NCBI GenBank assembly: GCA_035292605.1
Contig: DATDPT010000180.1
Coordinates: forward strand, 1 to 8,824
Origin: JALYNX01 sp035292605
GTDB lineage: Bacteria > Actinomycetota > Acidimicrobiia > Spongiisociales > ZC4RG35
Length of the DNA stretch: 8,824 bases
Reading direction: 5' to 3'
Shown here: piece after piece, positions 1 to 6,859 of the stretch
How the letters are laid out: every line of letters begins with the position of its first letter
How positions within the stretch are numbered: position 1 is the stretch's first letter
The notes under the pieces: model-generated
The model's input: only the letters and a program-made list of their open reading frames with translations
What the model was told of the DNA's origin: nothing
Databases searched by the model: none
Position numbers and translations under genes: made by a program

Positions 1-1
1 C

Positions 2-1636
2 GACATGACCGACGACGAGATCTGGGCGTTGCGCCGCGGAGGTCTCGACTACCGCAAGGTCTATGCCGCCTACAAGGTGGCCACCGAGCTCGGCAACGGC
101 AAGCCGACAGTGATCTTGGCGAAGACCATCAAGGGCTGGACTTTGGGACCGGACGTGGAGGGCCGCAACGCCACCCATCAGATCAAGGAATTGACCAACC
201 TACAGCTGATGCAGCTGCGGGAGACACTCCATCTCGACAAGGAGATACCGGCCGAATCGCTGGAGGGAGACAGCGTGCCTCCCTATTTCCGCCCTGGCCC
301 GGGCACCCCCGAGTACGAGTACCTGCAACAAAGACGTCAAGAGCTGGGCGGGCTGCTTCCGATGCGGGTGTTGCGGGATTTCGAGCTGCAGCTTCCGGTC
401 CCTGAGTCCTACGCCGAGATCCATGCCGGATCAGGCAAGATCGAGGCCTCGACGACCACGGCGTTCACCCGCCTCCTCCGCAACCTGTCCCGAGTCGAGG
501 GCTTTGGCGAGCGGGTCGTGCCCATCGTCCCCGATGAGGCCCGGACCTTTGGCATGGACTCGTTGTTCCGTGAGCTGAAGATCTATGCCTCGCATGGCCA
601 GCTCTATGAGTCGGTTGACGCCTCGATGCTCCTCACCTACGCCGAGGCCCAGGACGGTCAGATCCTCGAGGAAGGCATCACCGAAGCGGGCTCCGTCGCC
701 TCCTGGATCGCCGCCGCCACCTCATACGCGACTCGTGGCCTGCCCATGATCCCGTTCTTCATCTTCTACTCGATGTTCGGTTTCCAGCGCGTCGGCGACC
801 TGATCTGGTCGGCAGCCGACTCGAGAGCCCGTGGCTTTCTGCTCGGCGCCACGGCGGGGAGGACCACCCTTCAGGGTGAGGGGCTCCAACATCAGGATGG
901 GCACAGCCTGATCCTCGCCTCCACGGTGCCGGTCTGCGACGCCTATGACCCCGCGTTCGCCTATGAGGTGGGGACCATCGTCGAGCACGGCCTGCAGCGG
1001 ATGTATGGCGCCGGTGAGGACCGCTTCTACTACCTCACCCTCTACAACGAGAACTATGTCCAGCCTCCTCGCCCCGAAGGGGTGGCGGAAGGCGTCATCG
1101 AAGGCCTGTACCGCTGGCAGGAAGCCGCCGCGACGGGGCCGAAGACCGCGATCCTCTTCTCAGGGTCGGCCAACCTGGCCGCACGGGAGGCGGCCAGCGA
1201 GTTGGCCGAGCACTACGGCGTGGCTGCGGAGTTGTGGTCGGCGACCTCGTACAAGAAGCTCCGGGAGGAGGCCCTGGGAGTCGAGCGGTGGAATCGGCTT
1301 CATCCCGACCAACCACCTCGTGCTCCCCTGGTAACCAGACGTCTCTCCGCCGTTGGCGGGCCGGTGATCGCAGTCACGGACTTCATGAAGCTGGTCCCCG
1401 ATCAGATCGCCCGATGGGTGCCATCCCAATTCGTAACGCTAGGCACGGACGGGTTTGGTCGCTCCGACTCCAGGCAGGCCCTGCGGAAGTTCTTCGAGAT
1501 CGATGCCGGCAGCATCGTCGCCGCCACCCTCTGGGCTCTGTCCAAGGACGGCCTGGTCCCCCGCACGGCAGTCCAGGATGCGTTCACCCGCTATGGGATC
1601 GATCCGGAGACCCCGGACCCGGCGCATCAACATTGA
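2..1636 (+). CDS. aceE: Pyruvate dehydrogenase E1 component, homodimeric type (C-terminal part, cut by window edge)
   Basis: This is the thiamine-diphosphate-dependent E1 subunit that decarboxylates pyruvate and passes the acetyl group to the lipoyl domain of E2 in the cytoplasmic pyruvate dehydrogenase complex. The frame is open to the left edge, so the ATG at 5 is an internal Met and roughly the first 340 residues of a ~890-residue protein are missing. Counting from that Met, the sequence follows E. coli AceE closely. It has the active-site loop with KTIKGW (41-46) and ATHQ (56-59, equivalent to the loop containing His407), DEARTFGM (177-184), GQILEEGI (218-225, the region of the cofactor-activating Glu), the YSMFGFQR segment (255-262), EGLQHQDGHS (292-301) and the C-terminal TDGFGRSDSR (481-490). 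All expected blocks are present and unbroken. The stop overlaps the start of the JAMM gene. Identification is secure; upstream regulation cannot be seen. Confidence 0.97.
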   Translation, partial: DMTDDEIWALRRGGLDYRKVYAAYKVATELGNGKPTVILAKTIKGWTLGPDVEGRNATHQIKELTNLQLMQLRETLHLDKEIPAESLEGDSVPPYFRPGPGTPEYEYLQQRRQELGGLLPMRVLRDFELQLPVPESYAEIHAGSGKIEASTTTAFTRLLRNLSRVEGFGERVVPIVPDEARTFGMDSLFRELKIYASHGQLYESVDASMLLTYAEAQDGQILEEGITEAGSVASWIAAATSYATRGLPMIPFFIFYSMFGFQRVGDLIWSAADSRARGFLLGATAGRTTLQGEGLQHQDGHSLILASTVPVCDAYDPAFAYEVGTIVEHGLQRMYGAGEDRFYYLTLYNENYVQPPRPEGVAEGVIEGLYRWQEAAATGPKTAILFSGSANLAAREAASELAEHYGVAAELWSATSYKKLREEALGVERWNRLHPDQPPRAPLVTRRLSAVGGPVIAVTDFMKLVPDQIARWVPSQFVTLGTDGFGRSDSRQALRKFFEIDAGSIVAATLWALSKDGLVPRTAVQDAFTRYGIDPETPDPAHQH

Positions 1637-2049
1637 GTCCGGAAGGACTGCTCGTAGTCCCCGACCCGATTCGGGTCGCAATCCTGGCCCATGCCGACAA
1701 CTGCCTCCCCGACGAGTGCTGCGGGCTGATCGCCACGGACGCGACGGGGGCGGTCCGTTTCGCCTATCCGCTCACCAATGCCAATGCCTCACCGGTGAGC
1801 TTCACCGTGGATCCGCAGGGGCATTTCGGGGCGATGCGGCATGCCGAGAGCCAGGGTTGGGAGATCACAGGGGTCTTCCACTCCCACCCGGCCGGCGAGG
1901 CCATGCCGTCGCCGACCGACGTGGCGATGGCTTGGGATCCCGAGTGGATCCATCTCATCGTCGGGAGCGGTGAGCTCGGCGCATTTCGGATTCGAGGAGG
2001 CGAGATAGAGCCGGTCGCTGTCTGGTTGGTGTCAAAGGGCCCCGGCTAG
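1633..2049 (+). CDS. JAMM/MPN+ (M67) zinc metallopeptidase, Mec-like
   Basis: A 138-residue stand-alone JAMM protein of the bacterial M67 family. Relatives such as mycobacterial Mec remove a C-terminal residue or cysteine from small ubiquitin-like sulfur carriers. The full zinc signature is present: Glu28 in PDECCG, His83-Ser-His85-Pro, then Ser93 and Asp96 with the exact H-x-H-x7-S-x2-D spacing, so the enzyme should be active. The frame stays open far upstream inside aceE, but those residues are out-of-frame aceE sequence. The TTG at 1633 gives the normal family length and overlaps the aceE TGA (TTGA). No Shine-Dalgarno lies close to it (the nearest purine run is about 22 nt upstream), so translation probably depends on ribosomes finishing aceE. 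No CysO/ThiS/MoaD-like carrier, CysM or E1-like partner is in view, so the substrate is unknown. Confidence 0.88.
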   Translation: MSPEGLLVVPDPIRVAILAHADNCLPDECCGLIATDATGAVRFAYPLTNANASPVSFTVDPQGHFGAMRHAESQGWEITGVFHSHPAGEAMPSPTDVAMAWDPEWIHLIVGSGELGAFRIRGGEIEPVAVWLVSKGPG

Positions 2050-2053
2050 CCAG

Positions 2054-2080
2054 GCGGGCCGCCTTGGTAACGTGGCCCGC
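2054..2080 (+). repeat. Inverted repeat between the JAMM gene and khtT
   Basis: A 7-bp perfect inverted repeat, GCGGGCC at 2054-2060 and GGCCCGC at 2074-2080, separated by 13 nt; a further G-T wobble pair could extend it. It fills most of the 46-nt gap after the JAMM stop and ends 4 nt before the khtT Shine-Dalgarno. It lacks a following T run, so it may be an intrinsic terminator of the U-less type, an mRNA stability hairpin or an operator. A TAACGT sequence at 2068-2073 in the loop matches a TANNNT -10 element, but no -35 is convincing. Confidence 0.4.
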
Positions 2081-2083
2081 TCC

Positions 2084-2090
2084 AGGAGGT
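2084..2090 (+). promoter_or_regulatory. Strong Shine-Dalgarno for khtT
   Basis: AGGAGGT, a full anti-16S match, sits 5 nt before the GTG at 2096. It fixes that GTG as the start and is the strongest ribosome binding site noticed in the window, which suggests khtT is translated independently of the genes before it. Confidence 0.85.
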
Positions 2091-2095
2091 GAGAG

Positions 2096-2581
2096 GTGCC
2101 CCGGATAGAAGAGTCAGCGCTCCCCGGCGTTGGGATCAGATATGAGTTCAACACCGAGGACGGGCGTCGCATAGGAGTCGTTCATCACCGAACTGGCCGT
2201 CGCGAGCTGTTCATGTGTGAGCCGGATGACACCGACGCCGCGGTGGTGAACATGAGCCTTTCCGAGGAGGAGAGCCACGCCCTCTCCGAGGCGTTGGGCG
2301 GCTCGACCGTGGTCGCCAACCTGGCCAATCTCCAACAACAGGTCGAGGGTCTAGCCATCGACTGGGTTTCCATCGCCGAGTCCTCGCCCTATGCCAATCG
2401 CACCATTGCTGACGCCCGGATCCGCACCCGCTCCGGGGTCTCGGTGGTTGCTGTGCTTCGCGGTCACCAGACTTTCCCATCGCCAGAACCTGATTTTCCG
2501 ATCCAGCCCGGTGACACCCTGGTCGTGGTCGGCACGCCCCAGGGAATCGAGCAGACCCAAGAGATCCTTCGCAGCGGCTAG
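2096..2581 (+). CDS. khtT: KhtT-like potassium/proton antiporter regulatory subunit (RCK_C domain)
   Basis: A 161-residue soluble regulator that begins with GTG behind a perfect Shine-Dalgarno. Residues 1-70 match the N-terminal domain of Bacillus KhtT, including an LPGVG motif (9-13) and GRREL (34-38) in the same places. Residues ~88-160 form a TrkA-C/RCK_C domain with the typical NRTIADA (101-107), a V/I-rich strand (115-121) and the PGDTLVVVG end (138-146). Family members bind the membrane antiporter KhtU from the cytoplasm and gate K+ efflux in response to pH and small ligands; cyclic di-AMP binding is known for the Bacillus protein. The antiporter gene follows 3 nt after the stop, which supports the pairing. 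A separate KhtS partner is not seen. Length equals that of Bacillus KhtT (about 165 residues). Confidence 0.92.
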   Translation: MPRIEESALPGVGIRYEFNTEDGRRIGVVHHRTGRRELFMCEPDDTDAAVVNMSLSEEESHALSEALGGSTVVANLANLQQQVEGLAIDWVSIAESSPYANRTIADARIRTRSGVSVVAVLRGHQTFPSPEPDFPIQPGDTLVVVGTPQGIEQTQEILRSG

Positions 2582-2584
2582 CCG

Positions 2585-3742
2585 ATGGACGAGAGCGCCC
2601 TCTTCCTCGTAGAACTGGGCGCCGTCATCCTTGGACTCGGGGTGATGGCCCGTCTCGCCGGCCGTCTCGGGATCTCCCCGATCCCGCTCTATCTCATCGC
2701 CGGACTTGCGCTGGGAGAGGGAGGCCTGATCCCGGTCATCACCTCCGACGACTTCATCGGGTTCGGTGCCGAGCTCGGTGTGATCTTCCTGCTCCTCATG
2801 TTGGGCCTCGAATACTCGGCGAGGGAGTTGGTGCAAGGGGTGCGGTCGGTCGCCACGGCAGGGCTGGTCGACTTCGTGCTGAACTTCACGCCAGGGTTTC
2901 TCACCGGCCTGATACTGGGCCTCGGCACAGTCCCATCGGTGTTCTTCGGTGGAGTCACCTATGTCTCATCAACCGGAATCGTGGCCAAGCTCCTCGATGA
3001 TCTCGGCTGGTCGGGCAACCGGGAGACCCCCGTCGTCCTTTCGATCCTCGTGTTCGAGGATCTGGCCATGGCTGTGCTCCTCCCGATCCTGGGTGTGCTC
3101 GCCCTGGGGGCGACGGTGGCCTCAGCCGCACTCACGGTGGGCCTCGCGGTTGCCGTCATCGTGGTGATAATTGCCCTGGTGGCTCGGGGCGGCGACCGAC
3201 TCGGCTCCCTCGTCTTCCATCACTCTGACGAGGTCAGTCTGCTCTCGTTGTTCGGTCTGACCCTGTTGGTCGGCGGTCTCGCCGAGGGGGTCAACGTCTC
3301 AGCTGCCGTGGGCGCCTTCCTCGTCGGAATCGGGGTGTCGGGTGATTCCGTCAGTCGGGCCCGTTCCCTCTTGACACCGCTCCGAGACTTATTCGCTGCG
3401 GTGTTCTTCGTCTTCTTCGGACTGCAGACCGACCCCGGCGACATTCCTGATGTGGCTTTGGCCGCGATCACGGTTGCGATCGTCACCGGACTGACCAAGT
3501 TCGCCGTCGGATGGTGGGTCGCCCGACGGGTCGGGATCGGTCGCCAGGGCAGGCTTCGGGCCGGGTCGCTGCTCGTGGCCAGAGCCGAATTCTCGATAGT
3601 CATCGCAGGTCTCGCCGGCTCCTTGGCCGGCAATGAGCGGCTGACGGCTCTGTCCGCCACCTATGTCCTGATCATGGCTGTGTCCGGGCCGATCGCCGCC
3701 AAGATCGCGGACGCCCGCCGACCGCATGTCATCCTGGCCTGA
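2585..3742 (+). CDS. khtU: CPA2-family cation/proton antiporter, KhtU-like (Na_H_Exchanger domain)
   Basis: A 385-residue polytopic membrane protein with about 12-13 hydrophobic segments and almost no soluble tail. It is a monovalent cation/proton antiporter, most likely exporting K+ in exchange for H+. CPA2 hallmarks are visible: SSTGIVAKLL (128-137, the broken-helix motif), VFEDLAM (156-162) with the ion-binding Asp159, a conserved Lys305 in a late helix, and ARAEFSIVI (332-340), the counterpart of the RGEF motif in KefB/KefC. The residue before the key Asp is Glu158, where KefC-type proteins have Gln and electrogenic exchangers have Asp. The protein lacks the C-terminal RCK domain of KefB/C; the preceding khtT gene supplies it in trans. 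The ATG lies 3 nt after the khtT stop with no strong Shine-Dalgarno, so translational coupling is likely. Ion specificity is an inference. Confidence 0.9.
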   Translation: MDESALFLVELGAVILGLGVMARLAGRLGISPIPLYLIAGLALGEGGLIPVITSDDFIGFGAELGVIFLLLMLGLEYSARELVQGVRSVATAGLVDFVLNFTPGFLTGLILGLGTVPSVFFGGVTYVSSTGIVAKLLDDLGWSGNRETPVVLSILVFEDLAMAVLLPILGVLALGATVASAALTVGLAVAVIVVIIALVARGGDRLGSLVFHHSDEVSLLSLFGLTLLVGGLAEGVNVSAAVGAFLVGIGVSGDSVSRARSLLTPLRDLFAAVFFVFFGLQTDPGDIPDVALAAITVAIVTGLTKFAVGWWVARRVGIGRQGRLRAGSLLVARAEFSIVIAGLAGSLAGNERLTALSATYVLIMAVSGPIAAKIADARRPHVILA

Positions 3743-3779
3743 CGGACCCCCGGAAACGCTCTCACGTGGGCAGGTGTTG

Positions 3780-3804
3780 GCCATCTGAGCTGCGCTCAGA
3801 TGGC
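3780..3804. terminator. Bidirectional hairpin between convergent genes
   Basis: GCCATCTGAGC (3780-3790) and GCTCAGATGGC (3794-3804) are perfect reverse complements, giving an 11-bp stem with a TGC loop. It sits 37 nt after the antiporter stop and overlaps the last two codons and stop of the oxidase gene on the other strand. Neither side has a T run, so it is not a classical intrinsic terminator, but actinobacteria often use such U-less hairpins and the convergent position is what a shared terminator needs. An alternative role is 3'-end protection of both messages. Confidence 0.7.
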
Positions 3805-4824
3805 AGCGAACCAACCCATCGCTCCCCGTTCAGCTAGCCAGTGCTGATGGGGATGAAACATGTACCGCCCGAGATGGGGCAGCGTGAACTCGATCATCAC
3901 CCGCTGTGCCTGGCCGAGGACGATGGTGTCGTCACGAAACGTGGGCGCCGGTCCCATCCCCGCCGGGTAGACGTCGAAAGTCTCGGCATGCAGGTGGAAC
4001 GAGGCGACCGGCTCGTGCTCCACCATGTTGACCAGGTAGGCCCGAATCGGGTCCCCGACCGGCACTTTGATCGGGTAGGAGTTGTAGAAACCGGCGACCC
4101 CATTCCAGGCCACCACTCCGTTGGTTCCCAGCGTCTCGGTGCTGAAGCCCGAGATGAGTAGGGCGATCTCGTAGGCCGGTGACCGCGTTTCGACCGGGTC
4201 CACGATCATCATCCCGTACAGGCCGCGCCCGATGTGCTCGGCGAACGGGCTGGTATGACAGTGATAGGGATGGAGTCCGGCAGGGCCGGCCACGATCTCA
4301 TAAGTCGTCTCCCCACCCGGAGGCACCGGCTCCCAGCCGTCCTGCTCAGGGCGATGGGCTCCGTGGAAATGGAGATTGTGGGGGTGGCCGGTGCGATTCT
4401 CGAACCGAATCCGCAAGGTGTCGCCTTCGGTGGCGCGGATGATCGGCGCCGGAACGGTCCCGTTGTAGGTCCAGGCTTGAAACAGCACCCCGTCGCCCAC
4501 CTCGATCAGCCTTTCCTCGACAGCAAGCTCGATCTCACGGATCACACCTGCGGGCTGCCCATCCCGTGGCGGGGGAATGGTGTGCTGGTCGAGATCACCC
4601 GGCCCCATCGAGGTGGGCGGCGAATAGAGGTGACCGTAGAGACCTGGGGCCTCGTCCTCCCCCGTCGTCGCGTGCTCCGCGGCCCGCGGGTCGTAATCCT
4701 CGCCAGTTTCGGCAGCCCTCGCCTGATGCTGGATGGTGTGGCCCAGGACCGAGCCACCGAGAAAGACCGCCCCACCGAGCCCGACCTTCTTCAACAGCTC
4801 GCGACGGGACACACCTTCAGTCAT
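3796..4824 (-). CDS. Tat-exported two-domain multicopper oxidase (type 1 copper in domain 1 only)
   Basis: A 342-residue secreted blue copper oxidase. The N-terminus has a twin-arginine motif, SRRELLK (6-12), a hydrophobic core and an ARA|A cleavage site near 37, as expected for export of a folded metalloprotein. Domain 1 (~95-210) holds H149, C189, H197 and M205 or M206 as type 1 ligands, together with H152/H154 and H188/H190. Domain 2 (~215-342) adds H277/H279 and H324/H326. These four HxH pairs are the eight histidines of a trinuclear type 2/3 centre, so this is laccase-like and reduces O2; NirK lacks that set. Domain 2 has lost its type 1 site: Pro325 replaces the HCH cysteine and Ala274 the expected His. 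Two-domain enzymes form trimers. The ATG is 8 nt after the upstream stop, with a weak Shine-Dalgarno. The reducing substrate is unknown. Confidence 0.9.
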   Translation of the reverse strand: MTEGVSRRELLKKVGLGGAVFLGGSVLGHTIQHQARAAETGEDYDPRAAEHATTGEDEAPGLYGHLYSPPTSMGPGDLDQHTIPPPRDGQPAGVIREIELAVEERLIEVGDGVLFQAWTYNGTVPAPIIRATEGDTLRIRFENRTGHPHNLHFHGAHRPEQDGWEPVPPGGETTYEIVAGPAGLHPYHCHTSPFAEHIGRGLYGMMIVDPVETRSPAYEIALLISGFSTETLGTNGVVAWNGVAGFYNSYPIKVPVGDPIRAYLVNMVEHEPVASFHLHAETFDVYPAGMGPAPTFRDDTIVLGQAQRVMIEFTLPHLGRYMFHPHQHWLAERGAMGWFAAI

Positions 4825-4832
4825 GGGTCGAC

Positions 4833-6479
4833 TCAGACGATGCCCCCCACGACCATGCCCAGACCCAGGAACAGCGCATAGACCGCCATCCCACCCGCCA
4901 GGAAGACCCAGCGTTGCCAGACCGGGATGCTGCTCCTACCGAGCAGGTAATAGGCGATCACCCCGAGGAAGGGGATGATCAAGATCACCGCCATCCAGCC
5001 GATGGCTTTGCCCCGCCCCAGGTCCTCGCGTCGCGACAGGTCCCAGATCGCGATCACCACCCAAGACGTGTACAAGACCAGCGGGAGGACATACGCGTAG
5101 AGACCGAAGAAGACCCCGGCGGCCGAAGCCAAGCTGACACCCATGATGTTGATTCCTCTCTCCTGTGTGACTTCCGACCCCGGAGGCATCTCCGGGATCG
5201 CAATGCTGTCGAGGTCGGGCTCCGACCCGGCGAAGACGTTGACGGCGGGGACCACCGGGGCGTCGGCGCCCCCCGGCATGTTGGGTTGCGGCTGCGGGTC
5301 GGGCACACCCGCTGGATCGAACTCGGGTCGAAGGCCGCGGTTGCTCTCGAAGAGACGCCCCAGTTGGGCCGTGCTCGATCCGAACTCGAATAGCGCCGGC
5401 AACCGAAGCCCCTCGCAGGGCTGTTTGAACTCGAGGGCGGCCGGCAACGTCGACGAGTACTCGTTGCCCTCGAAGCAGTTACCGGAGGCTGCCGGGCCGC
5501 CGAGGGTCAGGTCGGCCAGACCGGAGCCCTCGACGACATTGCCTTCGATGTGGTGGTCGAAGGACATGTACACGTTGTCGTCGATCATGGGCAACACGAT
5601 GATCCCGCTCTGGGGATGATTGAAGACCCGATTCCGCGACACGTACGAATCGCCCCCGCCGGAGAGCATGATCCCGTTCCCCTGGGCGGCCCACTGCAGG
5701 GCTTTGGCCGGGGCATCCTCGTTCCCGTTGTCGTGGACCAGGTTCCCCGCGACCGTCACCCCGTGCGAAGGCGGCAGGAGCTCGCTGTCAAGGGTGTTGG
5801 GGGCAATCCCGGAGAGGTTGTACCTGAACACGGAGTTGACGATGTACATGTCGTTAGAGGCATTGGTGCCCGAGAAGCCGAGCCCGTTCCACTCCGAGAT
5901 CGAATCGGTGAGGATCGCCTGGCACGGGTCGCATTGGCCCACGTAGAAACCGGCGTCGGGTGAGCCGAACGCATAGGAGAACTCCAACAGCCCGTCACTG
6001 GAGTCGAAGGCGTAGATCCCGTAATCGTCATTGTTCAACGCGGTCAGGTACGACCCTCGGAAACCGCGCACCCCGGTCCAGAAGACACCGTTCCCGGTGG
6101 CGTTGCGAACCGTCAGATTCTCGACGACGACCCCATCGGCGAAGAACACCTCGATGCCGTTGGGTCGCTGGAACTCACCGTCGATGATCACCTCGTTGCG
6201 ATCGATGCCTCTGATGATGAGCCCGGGTGTAGTGACCTGAACCTCCTCCCTATAGATCCCACGATCGATGAGGACCAGATCACCCGGGTCTGCGGCGTCG
6301 ACCGCGGCCTGGATGGTCGGGTAGCCCTGAGGGACGAGACGGGTTTCTCCGGTCCACTCCGATGGGGAGTCGGTGGCGGGGTCGCCGAGGGCTGCCGGCG
6401 AGGGATCACCCACCGGCGGGCCGACACAGGCAGCCAGCCCCAAGGCCAGCACCGCCAGGAGCCGCCACCGCTGTCTCAC
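4833..6479 (-). CDS. Lipoprotein with NosD-like parallel beta-helix fused to a PLDNc_N-type membrane domain
   Basis: A 548-residue protein starting at the GTG that overlaps the cupredoxin stop (GTGA). The frame is open ~150 codons further upstream, but that is shadow sequence rich in Arg and Cys. Residues 1-18 are a lipoprotein signal ending in LAAC18. From ~50 to 345 runs a right-handed parallel beta-helix: it opens with the PTIQAAVDAADPGD block (54-67) and continues with repeated N-x-V/G-I turns, as in NosD and carbohydrate-binding helices. It contains C183/C186 in a CDPC pair plus C335 and C355. A Pro-rich linker (~385-440) leads to three membrane segments (~456-479, 493-513, 522-546). WDLSRRED (479-486) and IIPFLGVIAYYLLG (501-514) match the PLDNc_N domain, and the basic loop should face the cytoplasm. 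No phospholipase HKD motif is present. A role in copper-site maturation or as a membrane scaffold for its cupredoxin and oxidase neighbours is inferred from NosD and the operon. Confidence 0.82.
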   Translation of the reverse strand: MRQRWRLLAVLALGLAACVGPPVGDPSPAALGDPATDSPSEWTGETRLVPQGYPTIQAAVDAADPGDLVLIDRGIYREEVQVTTPGLIIRGIDRNEVIIDGEFQRPNGIEVFFADGVVVENLTVRNATGNGVFWTGVRGFRGSYLTALNNDDYGIYAFDSSDGLLEFSYAFGSPDAGFYVGQCDPCQAILTDSISEWNGLGFSGTNASNDMYIVNSVFRYNLSGIAPNTLDSELLPPSHGVTVAGNLVHDNGNEDAPAKALQWAAQGNGIMLSGGGDSYVSRNRVFNHPQSGIIVLPMIDDNVYMSFDHHIEGNVVEGSGLADLTLGGPAASGNCFEGNEYSSTLPAALEFKQPCEGLRLPALFEFGSSTAQLGRLFESNRGLRPEFDPAGVPDPQPQPNMPGGADAPVVPAVNVFAGSEPDLDSIAIPEMPPGSEVTQERGINIMGVSLASAAGVFFGLYAYVLPLVLYTSWVVIAIWDLSRREDLGRGKAIGWMAVILIIPFLGVIAYYLLGRSSIPVWQRWVFLAGGMAVYALFLGLGMVVGGIV

Positions 6480-6859
6480 CCTTCGGGGACCTCCACGATG
6501 ACGGTGCCCGCCATGGCATCGCCTTCGGCATTGCCATGGAAGGTGCAGAAGAAGGGGTATTCCCCGGGTTGGTCGAAATGGATGACGGCCTCGTCGCCCT
6601 CGAATTGCTCCAGACTGCCGAACACATCCTCGCTCGACCAGGAGCCATCGGCCGCAACCGCGTTGTGGGCGTTCCGCCCCGCCCCAACGAAGGTGACCGA
6701 GCCACCAGGGGAGATATGGATCTCGTCGTACTCGTATCGGTTGTCGAACATGCGCACCGTCACATCCTGCCCTTCGGTGACCGTCGTCGCGCCACCTCCG
6801 CCACAGGCGGTCAAAGTAAGCGCGCCGAAAAGAGCCGTGGCAAAGAGTCGGCGAATCAT
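6476..6859 (-). CDS. Plastocyanin/azurin-like cupredoxin lipoprotein
   Basis: A 127-residue type 1 blue copper protein, probably an extracytoplasmic electron carrier anchored by lipid. The signal peptide ends in the lipobox LTAC19, followed by a flexible Gly-rich stretch. The cupredoxin fold covers ~30-125. The copper ligands are His65 (NAHN), Cys105 and His108 (FFCTFHG) and Met116 (DAMAG). The Cys-x2-His spacing is plastocyanin-like, while the His-to-Met loop is longer than in plastocyanin. The ATG overlaps the stop of the SRPBCC gene (ATGA), with a GAGGG purine run just upstream, and its own stop overlaps the next GTG. Placement in one operon with a multicopper oxidase suggests it passes electrons to the oxidase's type 1 site, which is an inference. 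An alternative is copper storage or delivery. Confidence 0.92.
   Translation of the reverse strand: MIRRLFATALFGALTLTACGGGGATTVTEGQDVTVRMFDNRYEYDEIHISPGGSVTFVGAGRNAHNAVAADGSWSSEDVFGSLEQFEGDEAVIHFDQPGEYPFFCTFHGNAEGDAMAGTVIVEVPEG

Noticed and set aside
5..7. ATG at position 5 as the real start of aceE
   Set aside because: The frame is open to the window edge, and homologues have about 340 more residues before this point, including the N-terminal thiamine-diphosphate-binding region.
1234..1632. Upstream extension of the JAMM frame inside aceE
   Set aside because: It is a shifted reading of secure aceE coding sequence, with no JAMM-like residues before about 1650; the family length fits the TTG start at 1633.
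3796..4824. Copper nitrite reductase (NirK) identity for the oxidase
   Set aside because: Type 1 placement is NirK-like, but all four HxH pairs of a trinuclear centre are present, whereas NirK uses only three His for its type 2 copper.
4833..5250. Phospholipase D or cardiolipin synthase activity from the C-terminal domain
   Set aside because: Only the membrane PLDNc_N-like part is present; there is no HxKxxxxD motif.
4234..5393. Long plus-strand open frames opposite the oxidase and beta-helix genes
   Set aside because: Low-complexity Arg/Pro/Asp-rich translations with no motifs, antisense to genes with complete ligand sets; typical of GC-rich third-position shadows.
4833..6479. True NosD of a nitrous oxide reductase locus
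   Set aside because: No nosZ, nosF, nosY or nosL genes are nearby, and the protein has a membrane domain not found in NosD.
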